A stretch of DNA of 64,000 bases from Streptomyces sp. NBC_01803. Lineage in GTDB: Bacteria > Actinomycetota > Actinomycetes > Streptomycetales > Streptomycetaceae. The notes under the pieces are model-generated. The model was not told the origin of the DNA. It saw only the letters and a list, made by a program, of their open reading frames with translations, and did no database searches. Positions 17,968-26,864 of this stretch are shown piece after piece. Within the stretch, counting starts at the first letter, position 1. Each line of letters starts with the position of its first letter. The stretch is from assembly GCF_035917415.1 (NCBI RefSeq), contig NZ_CP109073.1, positions 5,783,023-5,847,022 of the forward strand, read 5' to 3'. The translations under genes were made by a program, and so were the position numbers.

Positions 17968-18444
17968 ATGTCCTCTCAACCTCCAGGTGAGACCGTATCC
18001 GCCCGCCTGAGCCGTCTGGGCTACGCGCTGCCCGAGCAGGCTTCAGGCAAGGAGAGGTACGTGCCGTACCGGCGGGACGGATCGACCATCCATATCTCCG
18101 GGCAGCTTCCCTACGTGGACGGCGCACTCCCTGCTCAAGGGCATCTCGGCCGGGACGTTGACATACCTCAGGCGCAGGAGTCGGCCAGGCTCGCGGCCCT
18201 CAACGTCCTGGGGGTCGCGGCGTCAGCGGCCGGCGGCCTGGAACACGTCAGACTTGTGCAGATGCTGGTCTTCGTCGCCAGCACCCCCGACTTCGGTGAC
18301 CAGTCCCGGGTAGCGGATGCGGCGAGCTCCTTCCTCCTCAAGGTCCTGGGGGAGAACGGGGAGCACGCGCGGACCGCCATAGGTGTGGCGGCGCTGCCCC
18401 GGAACAGCCCGATCGAGATCCAGATGATCTGCACCGTCGCGTGA
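17968..18444 (+). CDS. RidA/YjgF family protein
   Basis: A 158-residue RidA-fold protein of the longer YjgF-like type: IHISGQLPYVDG, LAALNVLGVAASAAGGLEHV, QMLVFVASTPDF and NGEHARTAIGVAALP. The last segment has R-T-x-I-G-V-x-x-L-P but ends without the usual EVEV pocket; it reads SPIEIQMICTV. RidA proteins hydrolyse reactive enamine or imine intermediates released by PLP enzymes. It is the first gene of an operon with a PLP D-amino-acid enzyme, so removal of its imine product fits. The ATG 17968 has a GAGGAGGGA ribosome site. Confidence 0.9.
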   Translation: MSSQPPGETVSARLSRLGYALPEQASGKERYVPYRRDGSTIHISGQLPYVDGALPAQGHLGRDVDIPQAQESARLAALNVLGVAASAAGGLEHVRLVQMLVFVASTPDFGDQSRVADAASSFLLKVLGENGEHARTAIGVAALPRNSPIEIQMICTVA

Positions 18445-18515
18445 CACGGCTCCATGCGCGCCGGCCGATGAGATCGCTCCCCGAACCGCACTCCCGCACG
18501 CCCCGAGGACGAGCT

Positions 18516-19628
18516 GTGAAGCACCTGGAACAAGCACTGTGCGGCCTCTCCGAGCGCATCGACACCCCGTCACCCGTGGTGGTCCTGGACGCGCTGCACG
18601 CCAACATCTCGGGCATGCAGCAGTTCGCCGCTGCGCATGACATGGCCCTGCGGCCGCACGTCAAGACACACAAGTGCGTCGAGATCGGACGCCTCCAGCT
18701 TGAGGCCGGCGCGGTAGGGATCACCGCAGGCAACATCGGTGAGGCGGAGGTCTTCGCCTCGGCGGGATTCAGGGACATCTTCATCGCGTATCCCGTCTGG
18801 CCGGCGGGAACGAAGCCCGGCCGCATCAGACACCTCGCCGAGACCGTGCGCCTGCGACTGGGAATCGACAGCCGAGAAGCCGTGGCCAGGCTCGGCGAAA
18901 CGATGCGGAGCTCCCCTGGCCGCCTGGAGGTCGTCGTCGAGGTCGACTGCGGCGCCAAGCGCTCGGGCGTCGCACCGGAGAAGGCCGGCGAACTCGCTGC
19001 GTTCGCCGCCACGTGCGGCCTGCGTCCAGTGGGCGTCTACACCTATCCCGGCCACGGCGGCAGCGGCGGCGTCGACGTGCGCGCTGCCGCCGCACGTGAC
19101 CAGAGCGAGGCTCTGCGGCACGCGGTGACGAGCTTCGATCAAGCAGGGATCGAAGCCCGGGTCGTGAGCGCCGGCTCGACGCCGACGGCGGCATTCTCCA
19201 CGGGAACGCCGATCAACGAGATACGACCCGGCGAGTACGTCTTCGGCGACATGGACAACCTGCGACTGGGCGCCTGCCAGCCCGAGCAGATCGCGCTCTT
19301 CCTGACGGCGACGGTGGTCAGTGACAGTGTGCCGAAGCAGGTGATCCTCGATGCGGGCACGAAGGCCCTGGGCCGGGAAGGTTCGCCGGCCAAGGGGTAC
19401 GGAACAGCCCTGGGAGTGGAGGGCGGTCACCTCACCAAACTCAACGAGTACCACGGGTTTCTCACGCTGTCCGACGAGGGCGACCACCCGGCCCTGGGAA
19501 CCGTGCTCGCGGTCGTCCCGAACCATGTCTGCCCAGTGGTCAACAACTTCGACGAATTGATCGTCACCAACGCGGCCGGCGACCCCGTGGCTCGATGGCC
19601 TGTTGCCGCCCGCGGTGGTTTGAGCTAG
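18516..19628 (+). CDS. PLP-dependent D-threonine aldolase / D-serine dehydratase-like enzyme
   Basis: A 370-residue fold-type III PLP enzyme (alanine-racemase-like N-terminal barrel, C-terminal metal domain). The PLP lysine is Lys50 in RPHVKTHKC. Further signatures are GITAGNIGEAEVFA, VEVDCGAKRSGV, GHGG phosphate contact, and the metal pair NHVC (His337, Cys339) as in DSD1-type D-serine dehydratases and 3-hydroxy-D-aspartate aldolases. Either it dehydrates a D-hydroxy amino acid to a keto acid or cleaves it to glycine and an aldehyde. GTG 18516 is preferred, with GAGGACGAG upstream; a GTG at 18441 overlapping the RidA stop is the alternative and would allow coupling. Flanked by RidA and an SDR on the same strand. 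Confidence 0.88.
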   Translation: MKHLEQALCGLSERIDTPSPVVVLDALHANISGMQQFAAAHDMALRPHVKTHKCVEIGRLQLEAGAVGITAGNIGEAEVFASAGFRDIFIAYPVWPAGTKPGRIRHLAETVRLRLGIDSREAVARLGETMRSSPGRLEVVVEVDCGAKRSGVAPEKAGELAAFAATCGLRPVGVYTYPGHGGSGGVDVRAAAARDQSEALRHAVTSFDQAGIEARVVSAGSTPTAAFSTGTPINEIRPGEYVFGDMDNLRLGACQPEQIALFLTATVVSDSVPKQVILDAGTKALGREGSPAKGYGTALGVEGGHLTKLNEYHGFLTLSDEGDHPALGTVLAVVPNHVCPVVNNFDELIVTNAAGDPVARWPVAARGGLS

Positions 19629-19682
19629 CGCGGCAGCCCCGCGACAGATCCAGTGCGAGCCGACTACCGAAGGAGAGATCCC

Positions 19683-20423
19683 GTGCGCCTCGACAATGTG
19701 AAGGCCGTGATTACGGGGGCCACCAGCGGAATCGGTCAGGCCGTGACCGCCTCGTTCAGGAGAGAGGGCGCGCGCCTGCTCCTCACCGGGCGGAGGCCCA
19801 CCCTCGACAGCCAAGACCCCGAGGATGTCTATCTCAGCGGTGACCTGAACGACGACTCCTTCGTCCGGGCCCTGGCGGCCAAGGCGGCACAGGACTTCGG
19901 CACCGTCGATGTCCTGGTGATCGGACATGGGCAGCAGCTCGACGCACCTCTCATCGACACCAGCCCGGCCGACGCGCGAGAGGTCCTCGACAGCAACCTG
20001 CTCAGCGCGTTCCTGGTGATGAAGCACTTCATCCCGCTCATGCCGCAGGAAGCGCGGGGTGGGTCGATCGTCTGCATCAGCTCGCGACTGGGCATCGTCG
20101 GTATGCCTGAGCAGACGCTCTATTCGGCGGCCAAAGGCGGGCTCATCATGCTCGCCCGCGGTGCGGCGGTCGAGCTGGCCGAGCGCAACATCCGCGTCAA
20201 CGTCGTGGCACCGGGCCTGACCGCGACCGACGTCATCGAGGCGTCGTTCCAGAGACGTCCGGACCCCGGGGCATACCGGCGCATGCGGGAATCCTCCATC
20301 CCGCTCCGTCGTCTGGCCACGCCGGACGAGGTCGCGAACGCTGTCCTTTTCCTCGCGTCGGGAGAGTCCAGCTACACCACAGGCGCGGTGCTCTCCGTCG
20401 ACGGCGGCTATACCGCGTTCTGA
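19683..20423 (+). CDS. Short-chain dehydrogenase/reductase (SDR)
   Basis: A 246-residue classical SDR: cofactor loop TGATSGIG (11-18), catalytic Ser133/134, Tyr147 and Lys151 in YSAAK, and the C-terminal SVDGGYTAF. The usual NNAG is replaced by GHGQ (81-84), which is uncommon. GTG 19683 is chosen with AAGGAGAG eight bases upstream. As third gene of the RidA / PLP-enzyme operon (54-base gap), it may reduce or oxidise a keto or aldehyde intermediate of the same D-hydroxy-amino-acid route. Coenzyme cannot be decided, although Arg after the second strand (TGRR) hints at NADP. Confidence 0.9.
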   Translation: MRLDNVKAVITGATSGIGQAVTASFRREGARLLLTGRRPTLDSQDPEDVYLSGDLNDDSFVRALAAKAAQDFGTVDVLVIGHGQQLDAPLIDTSPADAREVLDSNLLSAFLVMKHFIPLMPQEARGGSIVCISSRLGIVGMPEQTLYSAAKGGLIMLARGAAVELAERNIRVNVVAPGLTATDVIEASFQRRPDPGAYRRMRESSIPLRRLATPDEVANAVLFLASGESSYTTGAVLSVDGGYTAF

Positions 20424-20800
20424 ACAAGCACCGGCCCCGAAGACGCGGCCCGTTCTTGGCGCGGCCCGACGGTCATTGGTCGGCTCCCTGCCCGTCAGTC
20501 TGCGGTGAGACACCCGGTATGCCGGGGCTGTCCTTTGACCAGTACGAACGGCCCGATAGCCGAGTCCGAGGACCGGCACCGAGACCGACCCGCCGCCGTT
20601 TCTCCCGGGACCATGACGCTTTCGCGAACGCCTCTCCGGGAACGGTGTCAGGCAGCAGACTCACCTTCACGGCCTTCGTCCTGATCGGTGCACCTTGGCC
20701 GGAGCACATGATCAGACGAAGGCCGCCTCTACGTCTGGCGAACGCCCAGGTGAACGGCTTAGTTCGAGGCCCATTTCGACCTCGGACCCTAAGAAAAAGC
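20424..20800. other. Gene-free stretch
   Basis: About 375 bases downstream of the SDR gene. No frame has family features, and codon usage is less GC-biased than in real genes nearby. Nothing regulatory is evident. Confidence 0.45.
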
Positions 20801-20980
20801 TCAGAAGTGGGGGCTACTCGTCGACGAGCTGTCGTGGGTGCCGTTGGGCTTGGCGCGGTATGGGTAGCGGCCGAGTTTCCGGCCGCGCCGCACTCGACGG
20901 CCGCCCAGCAGCAGCACGGTGAAGATGATCAGGATGAGCAGCGTGACCCCACTGCCGGCGAGTATCAGTGCCGTCTCCAT
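20801..20980 (-). CDS. Small single-span membrane protein
   Basis: A 59-residue protein with one strong transmembrane helix at residues 5-26 (LILAGSGVTLLILIIFTVLLL) given here in part as LILAGSGVTL and ILIIFTVLLL, followed by a very basic stretch GGRRVRRGRKLGRYPYRAK and a Ser/Thr-rich tail. This N-out, C-in pattern is typical of small actinobacterial membrane proteins. ATG at 20978-20980. Function unknown; it sits next to a truncated transposase. Confidence 0.5.
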   Translation of the reverse strand: METALILAGSGVTLLILIIFTVLLLGGRRVRRGRKLGRYPYRAKPNGTHDSSSTSSPHF

Positions 20981-21102
20981 CGGATGAGCATATGGGGCTG
21001 GCGGCGGGTCAAGGTGGAACGTCAAGCTCCCAGTAGGGCGCGCGGTTCGTCGGCCGTGTCCGTGGCGTCGAGCAGCCGGGCGCCGTCGGGGAGCGTCCAC
21101 CC

Positions 21103-21575
21103 GCGGCTACGACGCCGGAAAGAAGATCAACGGCCGCAAGCGACATATCGCCGTCGACACCTCGGGCCTCCCGGTGATGATCACGGTGACGCCCGCCGAC
21201 ATGACCGACCGCGAAGCCGCCCGCGAACTCCTGTGGCGCCCACGGCTCACCCACCCCCAGATCACCCAGGTCTGGGCCGATTCCGCATACGCCGGCCAGC
21301 TCACCACCTGGGCCGAAGACCGCCTCTGGCTCACCCTGCGCACCGTCGCCCGCCCGCGCGGCGCGAAAGGCTTCGTGGTCCTGCCCCGGCGCTGGCGCGT
21401 CGAGCGCACCATCGGCTGGCTGATGAACGCCCGCCGCAACGTCCGCGGCTACGAACGCCTGCCCCAGCACGCCGAAGCACACCTGACCTGGGCACTCATC
21501 ACGTTGATGACCAGGCGCCTGACCCGCAAAGGCGCCGCCACCGCCTGGACGAAGAAGACCACCGTGGCCGGCTGA
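21103..21575 (+). pseudogene. IS5-family transposase, C-terminal half
   Basis: The frame from about 21103 reads GYDAGKKINGRKRHIAVDTSG, LPVMMITVTPADMTD, VWADSAYAGQL and RRWRVERTIGWL, followed by MTRRL. This is the second half of an IS5-type DDE transposase: the second Asp (ADSAY) and the catalytic Glu (RVERT) are present, but the N-terminal half with the first Asp is missing. No terminal repeat was found on the left, so it is a relic. Confidence 0.85.
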
Positions 21576-21584
21576 TCCGCCGGC

Positions 21585-22307
21585 TCATCCGCAGCACGCG
21601 TATCCGGGTCGGCAGCCGCACGCGTCTGTCGCGGTGCGGGGAGAGGGCGCCGCCGCCGCTGCCGGAACAGCGCAGCAGCCCTTGCCCTGCCAGGCATCAC
21701 GGCCCTCCTTCGCGGCGATGGCGGCGATGACGAGGGCGGCGATGGGGTCGGCCCAGGTCCAGCCGAGGGTGGCGTTGGCGACCAGGCCGGCCAGGAGGAC
21801 GGCGGACAGGTAGGTGCACAGCAGGGTCTGCCGGGAGTCGGCGACCGCGCTGGCGGAGCCGAGTTCGCGCCCGGCGCGGCGCTGGGCGGCGGAGAGGAAG
21901 GGCATCACGAGCAGGGAGAGCGCGGCCAGGACGATGCCGGGGAGGGAGGGGTCGGCCTCGCTGGCGTCGGCCAGGGTGCGGGTGGCGTCGAGGGTGACGT
22001 AGGCGGCCAGCGCGAGGAAGGAGACCGCGATGATCCGCAGGGTGGTCTTCTCGCGGGCCTGGCGCGCCGCGTGGTCGGCGGCGGAGAACTGCCAGGCGAC
22101 CGCGGCGGCGGAGGAGACCTCGATGAGGGAGTCCAGGCCGAAGCCGATCAGCGCGGAGGAGGAGGCGAGGGCGCCGGCGGTGAGGGCGACGGCCGCCTCG
22201 ATGGCGTTGTAGGTGATGGTCGTGGCCACCAGCAGCCGTATCCGCCGGGTGAGCACGTCGCGGCGGGCCAGGCCGGGGCCGAGGGACATCGGTATGTCGG
22301 CGGTCAT
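21585..22307 (-). CDS. Cation diffusion facilitator family metal transporter
   Basis: A 240-residue membrane protein with about five to six helices. SALIGFGLDSLIEVSSA and AVADSRQTLLCTYLSAV hold the transport-site Asp residues of the CDF-like family, and WADPIAALVIAAIAAKEG closes the membrane part. The cytoplasmic C-terminus is short and Cys-rich (KGCCAV, ACGCRPGYACCG), consistent with binding of soft metals. It is shorter than classic CDF proteins (about 300 residues) because the cytoplasmic domain is lacking. The start ATG at 22305-22307 is three bases downstream of the stop of the CmtR-like regulator, so the two are one operon: metal sensing and export, probably of Cd(II), Pb(II) or Zn(II). 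Confidence 0.87.
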   Translation of the reverse strand: MTADIPMSLGPGLARRDVLTRRIRLLVATTITYNAIEAAVALTAGALASSSALIGFGLDSLIEVSSAAAVAWQFSAADHAARQAREKTTLRIIAVSFLALAAYVTLDATRTLADASEADPSLPGIVLAALSLLVMPFLSAAQRRAGRELGSASAVADSRQTLLCTYLSAVLLAGLVANATLGWTWADPIAALVIAAIAAKEGRDAWQGKGCCAVPAAAAAPSPRTATDACGCRPGYACCG

Positions 22308-22309
22308 GG

Positions 22310-22645
22310 TCAGCAGCAGCCCTTCTCCCCGGCGTCCGGGCAGGTCCGGTCGCTCTCCACGGCGACCACGGCGGCGCGCAGGTCGTCCAGCGCGTGCCCG
22401 AGCCGTTCGTCGGCCAGCTCGTAGCGGGTGCGGCGGCTCACGGGGACGGTGACGACCAGGCCGCAGTCCCGCAGGCACGCCAGGTGGTTCGACAACCGCG
22501 TACGGGAGATCCCCAGCGCGTCGGCGAGGTCGGAGGGGTAGGCCGGCGCCTCGCGCAGCGCGAGCAGGATGCGGCAGCGGATCGGGTCCGCCAGCGCACG
22601 CCCGAACCGGACCAGCACCTCGATGTCAGAAGCAACAGTCAGCAC
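22310..22645 (-). CDS. cmtR: ArsR/SmtB metalloregulator, CmtR-like
   Basis: A 111-residue winged helix-turn-helix repressor. With GTG 22645 as start the protein begins MLTVASDIEV and aligns residue by residue with Mycobacterium tuberculosis CmtR. The Cd/Pb ligands of that protein, Cys57, Cys61 and Cys102, are all present at the same positions (LSNHLACLRDC and DRTC), with Cys24 also shared. An additional CC pair ends the protein. A TTG further upstream would give a seven-residue extension that breaks this alignment. It should release DNA on Cd(II) or Pb(II) and derepress itself and the CDF transporter gene. A small palindrome, GTGAATTCAC, lies upstream at 22671-22680. Confidence 0.88.
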   Translation of the reverse strand: MLTVASDIEVLVRFGRALADPIRCRILLALREAPAYPSDLADALGISRTRLSNHLACLRDCGLVVTVPVSRRTRYELADERLGHALDDLRAAVVAVESDRTCPDAGEKGCC

Positions 22646-22757
22646 ACAGCCGACGCTAGTACACAACTTCGTGAATTCACAGAGGCGTGAACCAAAGCGT
22701 ACTGGTGCTCCGCAGCGCGCACCCGGACTACCCCAGGTTCACAAACACCTACTACTG

Positions 22758-23812
22758 TAACGACCTTGTGCACAGTTGGCGGTGAGGCGTTGAGTTCTTG
22801 ATCGTTGATCATGGTTGTGTGGTGGGGATCGCGACTCGTGCAGTGATCATCAGCGACCGGAGGATCACGGGCCTGTCGGCCGATGTGATCGCTGAACTGG
22901 TCGCGGAGGTAGGTCCGTTGTGGCACGAGCGGCACCACGCCAGGCTGGCGTCCAAGCCGCGGAAGCGGGCCGTGGGTGCCGGCGCGAAGCACCGGCTGGT
23001 GTTCGTCGACCGGCTCCTGGCCACGCTCGTTCATCTCCGCCACGGGGCCACGCATGACGTGCCGGCCTGCTGGTTCGGCGTGGACCGTTCCACGATCACC
23101 CGCGCTGTCGGTGAGGTGCGGCCCCTGCTCGCCGAGCGCGGGTGCACCATCAGCCCCGGCGTCCGGCTGCGGACCCTGGCGGAGGTCGTCGACCATCTCG
23201 GTGCCGGCGGGAAGACCGGAATCGTCGACGGCACCGAGATCCGGGTCCGTCGCCCGGCCGTGGGACGCAAGGACCGGGACACGTTCATCTCCGGCAAGAG
23301 CAAGCAGAACGCCGTCAAGGCCATGGTCGTCACCGACGCGGACGGCCGCGTCCTGTTCTGCAGCCCGACCCGACCCGGAAGCTGCGCGGACATCACCCAT
23401 GCCCGCCAGTCGGGGCTGGTCAAGCTCCTGGCCGACGGGCCCGCGATCGAAATCCTCGCGGATGCCGGCTGCCAGGGCCTGGGCGCACAGACCGCAGGGC
23501 GAGTGGTGACACCACCGCACCGCAAGTTCAGGAAGAACGCACCCGCCTGGTACGAGGAGATGCACGAGCGACAGCGCAAGGCGCACTCCTCTCGACGTAT
23601 CCGGGTCGAGCACGGCATCGCCCACCTCAAGAACTGGCGGGCCCTCGCCCGCCACCTCGGCCGCCGCGAGCACACGAGCGACACCGTCCAAGCCGTCGCC
23701 GCCCTGCTGTCCCACCAGCAGACCGCAGACCTGATCCCCGCACGGCGGAAGTGAACACCGAGCCCCGCCGAAGCCCTCGACGCCTCACCGCCAACCGTGC
23801 ACGAGGTCGTTA
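22758..23812. mobile_element. Intact IS element, IS5-superfamily DDE type, 1055 bp
   Basis: Terminal inverted repeats of 33 bp, 31 of 33 matching, bound the element: left 22758-22790 starting TAACGACCT, right 23780-23812 ending AGGTCGTTA. A single full-length transposase gene fills the inside. No certain target duplication is visible at the borders (TAA left, TTA right, which would fit a T-N-A target only loosely). It inserted just upstream of the CmtR promoter. Confidence 0.88.
22798..23754 (+). CDS. IS transposase (DDE_Tnp_4 type)
   Basis: A 318-residue transposase. Helix-turn-helix-like segment WFGVDRSTITRAVGEV near residue 95; catalytic Asp in GIVDGTEIRV, Asp in ILADAGCQG and Glu in RIRVEHGIAHLKNW. 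These three are in order and spacing of the DDE_Tnp_4 clan (IS5 superfamily). The gene is complete between the terminal repeats. The start may be the TTG at 22798 or a later GTG. Confidence 0.9.
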   Translation: MIVDHGCVVGIATRAVIISDRRITGLSADVIAELVAEVGPLWHERHHARLASKPRKRAVGAGAKHRLVFVDRLLATLVHLRHGATHDVPACWFGVDRSTITRAVGEVRPLLAERGCTISPGVRLRTLAEVVDHLGAGGKTGIVDGTEIRVRRPAVGRKDRDTFISGKSKQNAVKAMVVTDADGRVLFCSPTRPGSCADITHARQSGLVKLLADGPAIEILADAGCQGLGAQTAGRVVTPPHRKFRKNAPAWYEEMHERQRKAHSSRRIRVEHGIAHLKNWRALARHLGRREHTSDTVQAVAALLSHQQTADLIPARRK

Positions 23813-23918
23813 AAGAACAAGCTGAGGGCACGAGATGGCGCCCGGCGACACCGTGGCCGCCAGGGCCTCGGGCCAACGCCCGATCACTCGACGTCAACAG
23901 CGCTGCAGGTCGATACGC

Positions 23919-24995
23919 CTAGCCGGTGAGGCCAGCCCGGTCACAGGCCGGCCGGTACCGGGGGATGCAGATCTCGTCGATCGAGTAGAAGCCGTCCCTG
24001 ATGATCGTGTCCTCGACGTTCTCGGCCGTCACGGCAATCGGGTCGAGCAGGATGGAGGGAACGTCATCGAGGAAGTCCGTGGTCACCCGCTCCGTGGCGA
24101 GGTGGGCGATGGACTCATCGCGGCCCAGTGCCACGGCCACCTCGGCGGCGGCGTCGGCCTGCTGCGGGAAGGCCTTGTAGACGGTCATGTACTGTTCGCC
24201 CTCGATGATGCGTTGCACGGCGCCGAGTTCGGCATCCTGGCCGGTGACGGGCGGCAGCCGTTCGATACCGGCGTCCTTCAGGGCCGGGATGACGCCGGCC
24301 GCCAGTGCGTCGTTCGCTGCGAACACGCCGTCGATGTTCTCCGGCCCGAGGGCGGCGATGGCCCCGGTCATGATGCTGTAGGAGCTCTCGGCGTTCCACC
24401 TCGCAGCCTGGCGCATGGTCACCTCTGCCCTGTCCTGCAGGCCGGGAAGCCACAGGTTCGGCGGCGAGACCACCGGACCTTCGACCCGGACGATCCGGGC
24501 GCCGTCGGCCCGCTCGCCCAGCGCGTCGCGGAGCGCATGGCTCTGGAGCCGCAGGATCTCGTCCGGGGTGAAGGTGATGAACGCCGAGACGGCGCCCTCA
24601 ACCTCGCGGTCGTAGGCGATGACCGGGACCCCCGCGTCCGCCGCCGTGTCGACTGCGGAGCCCAGGGCGTGGGGCTCGACGGCGTTGAGGAGCAGCACCT
24701 CGGCCCCCTTGCTGATCATGGCGTTCACCTGCTGACGCTGGAGCAGCGCCTCGCCCTGGGCGTTGGCATACTCGACGGTGCAGTCGGCGCAGAGTTCCTC
24801 GATCCGCTTCGTGATCAGCGGCCGGTCGAACTCCTCGTAGCGGGACGTCTGGTTCTCCGGGAGCAGCAGACCGATGGTGAAGCCGCCGTCGTCGGCGGCA
24901 TTCCGGTCGGCGTCGTCCTCCGCCGTCCCGCACCCGGCGAGGCCGACCGCCAGCACCGCAGCCGCCGCGACGGCGTCCTGAAGCCTCGCCCTCAT
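23919..24995 (-). CDS. Sugar ABC transporter substrate-binding lipoprotein (orphan)
   Basis: A 358-residue periplasmic-binding-protein type I of the ribose/xylose class. Signal peptide with lipobox GLAGC (Cys22); then FTIGLLLPENQTSRYEEFD, ALLQRQQVNAMISKGAEVLLL, VPVIAYDREV, ENIDGVFAANDALAAGV and PPVTGQDAELGAVQ, all standard for this family. ATG at 24993-24995 is preceded by AAGGAGG. No permease or ATPase gene is next to it: one side is an intact IS, the other an IS remnant. It has either lost its partners through IS activity or works with distant components. Confidence 0.9.
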   Translation of the reverse strand: MRARLQDAVAAAAVLAVGLAGCGTAEDDADRNAADDGGFTIGLLLPENQTSRYEEFDRPLITKRIEELCADCTVEYANAQGEALLQRQQVNAMISKGAEVLLLNAVEPHALGSAVDTAADAGVPVIAYDREVEGAVSAFITFTPDEILRLQSHALRDALGERADGARIVRVEGPVVSPPNLWLPGLQDRAEVTMRQAARWNAESSYSIMTGAIAALGPENIDGVFAANDALAAGVIPALKDAGIERLPPVTGQDAELGAVQRIIEGEQYMTVYKAFPQQADAAAEVAVALGRDESIAHLATERVTTDFLDDVPSILLDPIAVTAENVEDTIIRDGFYSIDEICIPRYRPACDRAGLTG

Positions 24996-25127
24996 ACCGA
25001 CGACCTCCTTTCCCATCCGGTGCTCGCTACCCACATGCAAGGCCAGCGGGAGAATGATCGCAAATTGTCCTTGCCGGGCCCGGAGCGCAATCCGGACCGG
25101 CGGCAGCGCGGTTTCTCCTTGGAAGAA

Positions 25128-25472
25128 GTCTCATGTGGTGAGTCTGCGGTAGCGGACGAGGGTGCAGGCGATGGCGGCGAAGGCGAGGAAGTGCGGGGCC
25201 TTGCGTTCGTAGCGGCGGTGCAGTCTGCGGCAGCTGCCGAGCCACGCTACGGTGCGCTCGATCGTCCAGAAGCTGAGGCCGGGTGCACCCAGAGGTGGCC
25301 ACGAACACGATCGCAGCCAGGACCTCACGGTCGCCGTACCGCCGCCGGCCGCCTCCTTGCGGACGTGTGGGGGCAGGCGGCACCACCCGCTGGAACAACT
25401 CCCACAGCTCATCCGGCACCAGCGCTCCACGATCGTCACGAACCGCAGACCACCAATCACGCCACATGAGAC
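25128..25472. mobile_element. Internally deleted IS5-family element, 345 bp
   Basis: Inverted ends GTCTCATGTGG (25128-25138) and CCACATGAGAC (25462-25472). On the minus strand the interior encodes the transposase N-terminus (PDELWELFQRVVPP, REVLAAIVFVATSGCT) joined out of frame to the C-terminus (FWTIERTVAWLGSCRRLH, HFLAFAAIACTLVRYRRL). About 450 bp of the middle are missing compared with the related full-size IS at 57367-58219. It is a deletion derivative unable to make transposase. Confidence 0.8.
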
Positions 25473-25492
25473 CTCTCTCTTCAGCTTGTTCT

Positions 25493-26864
25493 TCAACCTT
25501 TCAGCTGTTGTAGGGCGATAAGGGTCTTCTCGCGGCGGACGGTTTTGCCCACGTCGTAGCGGGGTGCTCGGCGTCTGTTTCTGGTGCCGGGTGGTCGTCC
25601 TGGGCCTGGCCGGTGGGGTTTCGGTGCTCTGGTGGGGCAGGGCATGTGCTGGCGGAGGTTCTGGAACGTCCGGCGGACCCGGGCGGGTGTGAGTCGGCCT
25701 GGTGCGGCCGGCTTCTCCCACGGGTGCCGCAGGTCCCGGGCCAGGGGGCGGGCGAGCCGGAGCTGGGTGGAGGCGGCGATGATCAGCCACGTCCACCGGT
25801 CGGGGGCCGTTCCGGGCTCCCGCAGGCGGGGCTTCGTCCAGCCCAGCGTCTGCTTGAACAGCCGGAAGGTGTGTTCCGGGTCGAACCTTCGCAGGAACGC
25901 CTGCCAGGCGCGGTCAACGTCCGTGTCGGTGGCGCCGGTCTTGGAGGACCACAACCACACCGCCGGCGCCTCCCGGTCCTTCGACAGGTGCTCGGCCTCC
26001 AGCCGGATCAGCGTGCCCTCGATCAGCGGGAATTCGCCTTCATGGTCGAGCCGGGCGGCCCGGTGAGTGAGCCGCGGGTGGACCCGGTCCCACACCTGCG
26101 TGACGGCCTTGCCGTAGTTCGCGGTGGCGGTGCGGGTGGTGACCGCGGGCTCGGGCCAGGTCTCCGGCCTGGCGAAGCGGAACTCCGGCCGGTGCTCGGG
26201 CGGGCCGACCGTTCGTCCCCGGAAGCCGCGGCGGCTTCGGTAACCGCATCACGCGGTCACCGCGGATGCGCCCGACCAGCTCGACCGGGAGGTCCCGCAG
26301 GACCCAGGCCAGGCGGGTGACGTCATAGCCGGCGTCGGTCACGATCAGGATGTCCGGCTCGCCGGGCTGCCACTGGCCCGCGGTGATGAGCCGGTCGACG
26401 ACGTCGCGGAGCTGGGCGGCAGGGACCGCGGTGGCGTCGTCGGCCGGGCCGAGCCGGACGGCGTCCAGGATCTGCGTCCAGGACGTGGCGCCCATCTCCA
26501 GCACCGCTACCAACGAGTACGGCCAGCCCGGGATGAACTGCGAGGCCGTCTTCGCCCGGCCGTAGACGTGGCAGAACAGCCGCTCCGGCGAACACGGCGC
26601 GTCCGACCGGAGCCACGGCGGGACATCGACCGCCAGCACCAGCCGCCCGTCGGGGAACCGCGGCAGAGTCAGGCCGGCCAGCACCTGCCGCAGTCCGGCG
26701 GCGTCGATCCGGCCCTGGTGGAGGCCGTCGTACATCGCTCCGTGCCCACGCCGGTGCTCGGGCAGCAGCGTCAGCCGCACCGCCGAGTGCACCGCACCCG
26801 GCGCACACAGCACCGCGTCCGCTAGCTCGAACAGCTCATCGCCCCGCACGGTCAGACGGCTCAC
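25493..26864 (-). pseudogene. IS701-family transposase, frameshifted
   Basis: N-terminal part (GTG 26864 on): RGDELFELADAVLCAPG, EHRRGHGAMYDGLHQGRID, LVLAVDVPPWLRSD, CHVYGRAKTASQFIPGWPYS and ILIVTDAGYDVTRLAWVL, matching the IS701 DDE family common in Streptomyces. Around 26215-26240 the frame shifts by one; the rest (PEFRFARPETWPEP, HPRLTHRAARLDHEGE, PEHTFRLFKQTLGWTKPR) is in another frame to the stop at 25493. The first ten or so residues of the family are missing, and the frame overlaps the stop of the neighbouring monooxygenase by four bases, so this IS end lies directly against that gene. Inactive unless the shift is bypassed. Confidence 0.85.

Noticed and set aside
22671..22680. GTGAATTCAC as the CmtR operator
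   Set aside because: A single 10-bp palindrome close to an IS border; too short to claim without other copies.
25128..25472. Independent MITE family
   Set aside because: Coding remnants show it is a simple internal deletion of an IS5 element like that at 57367.
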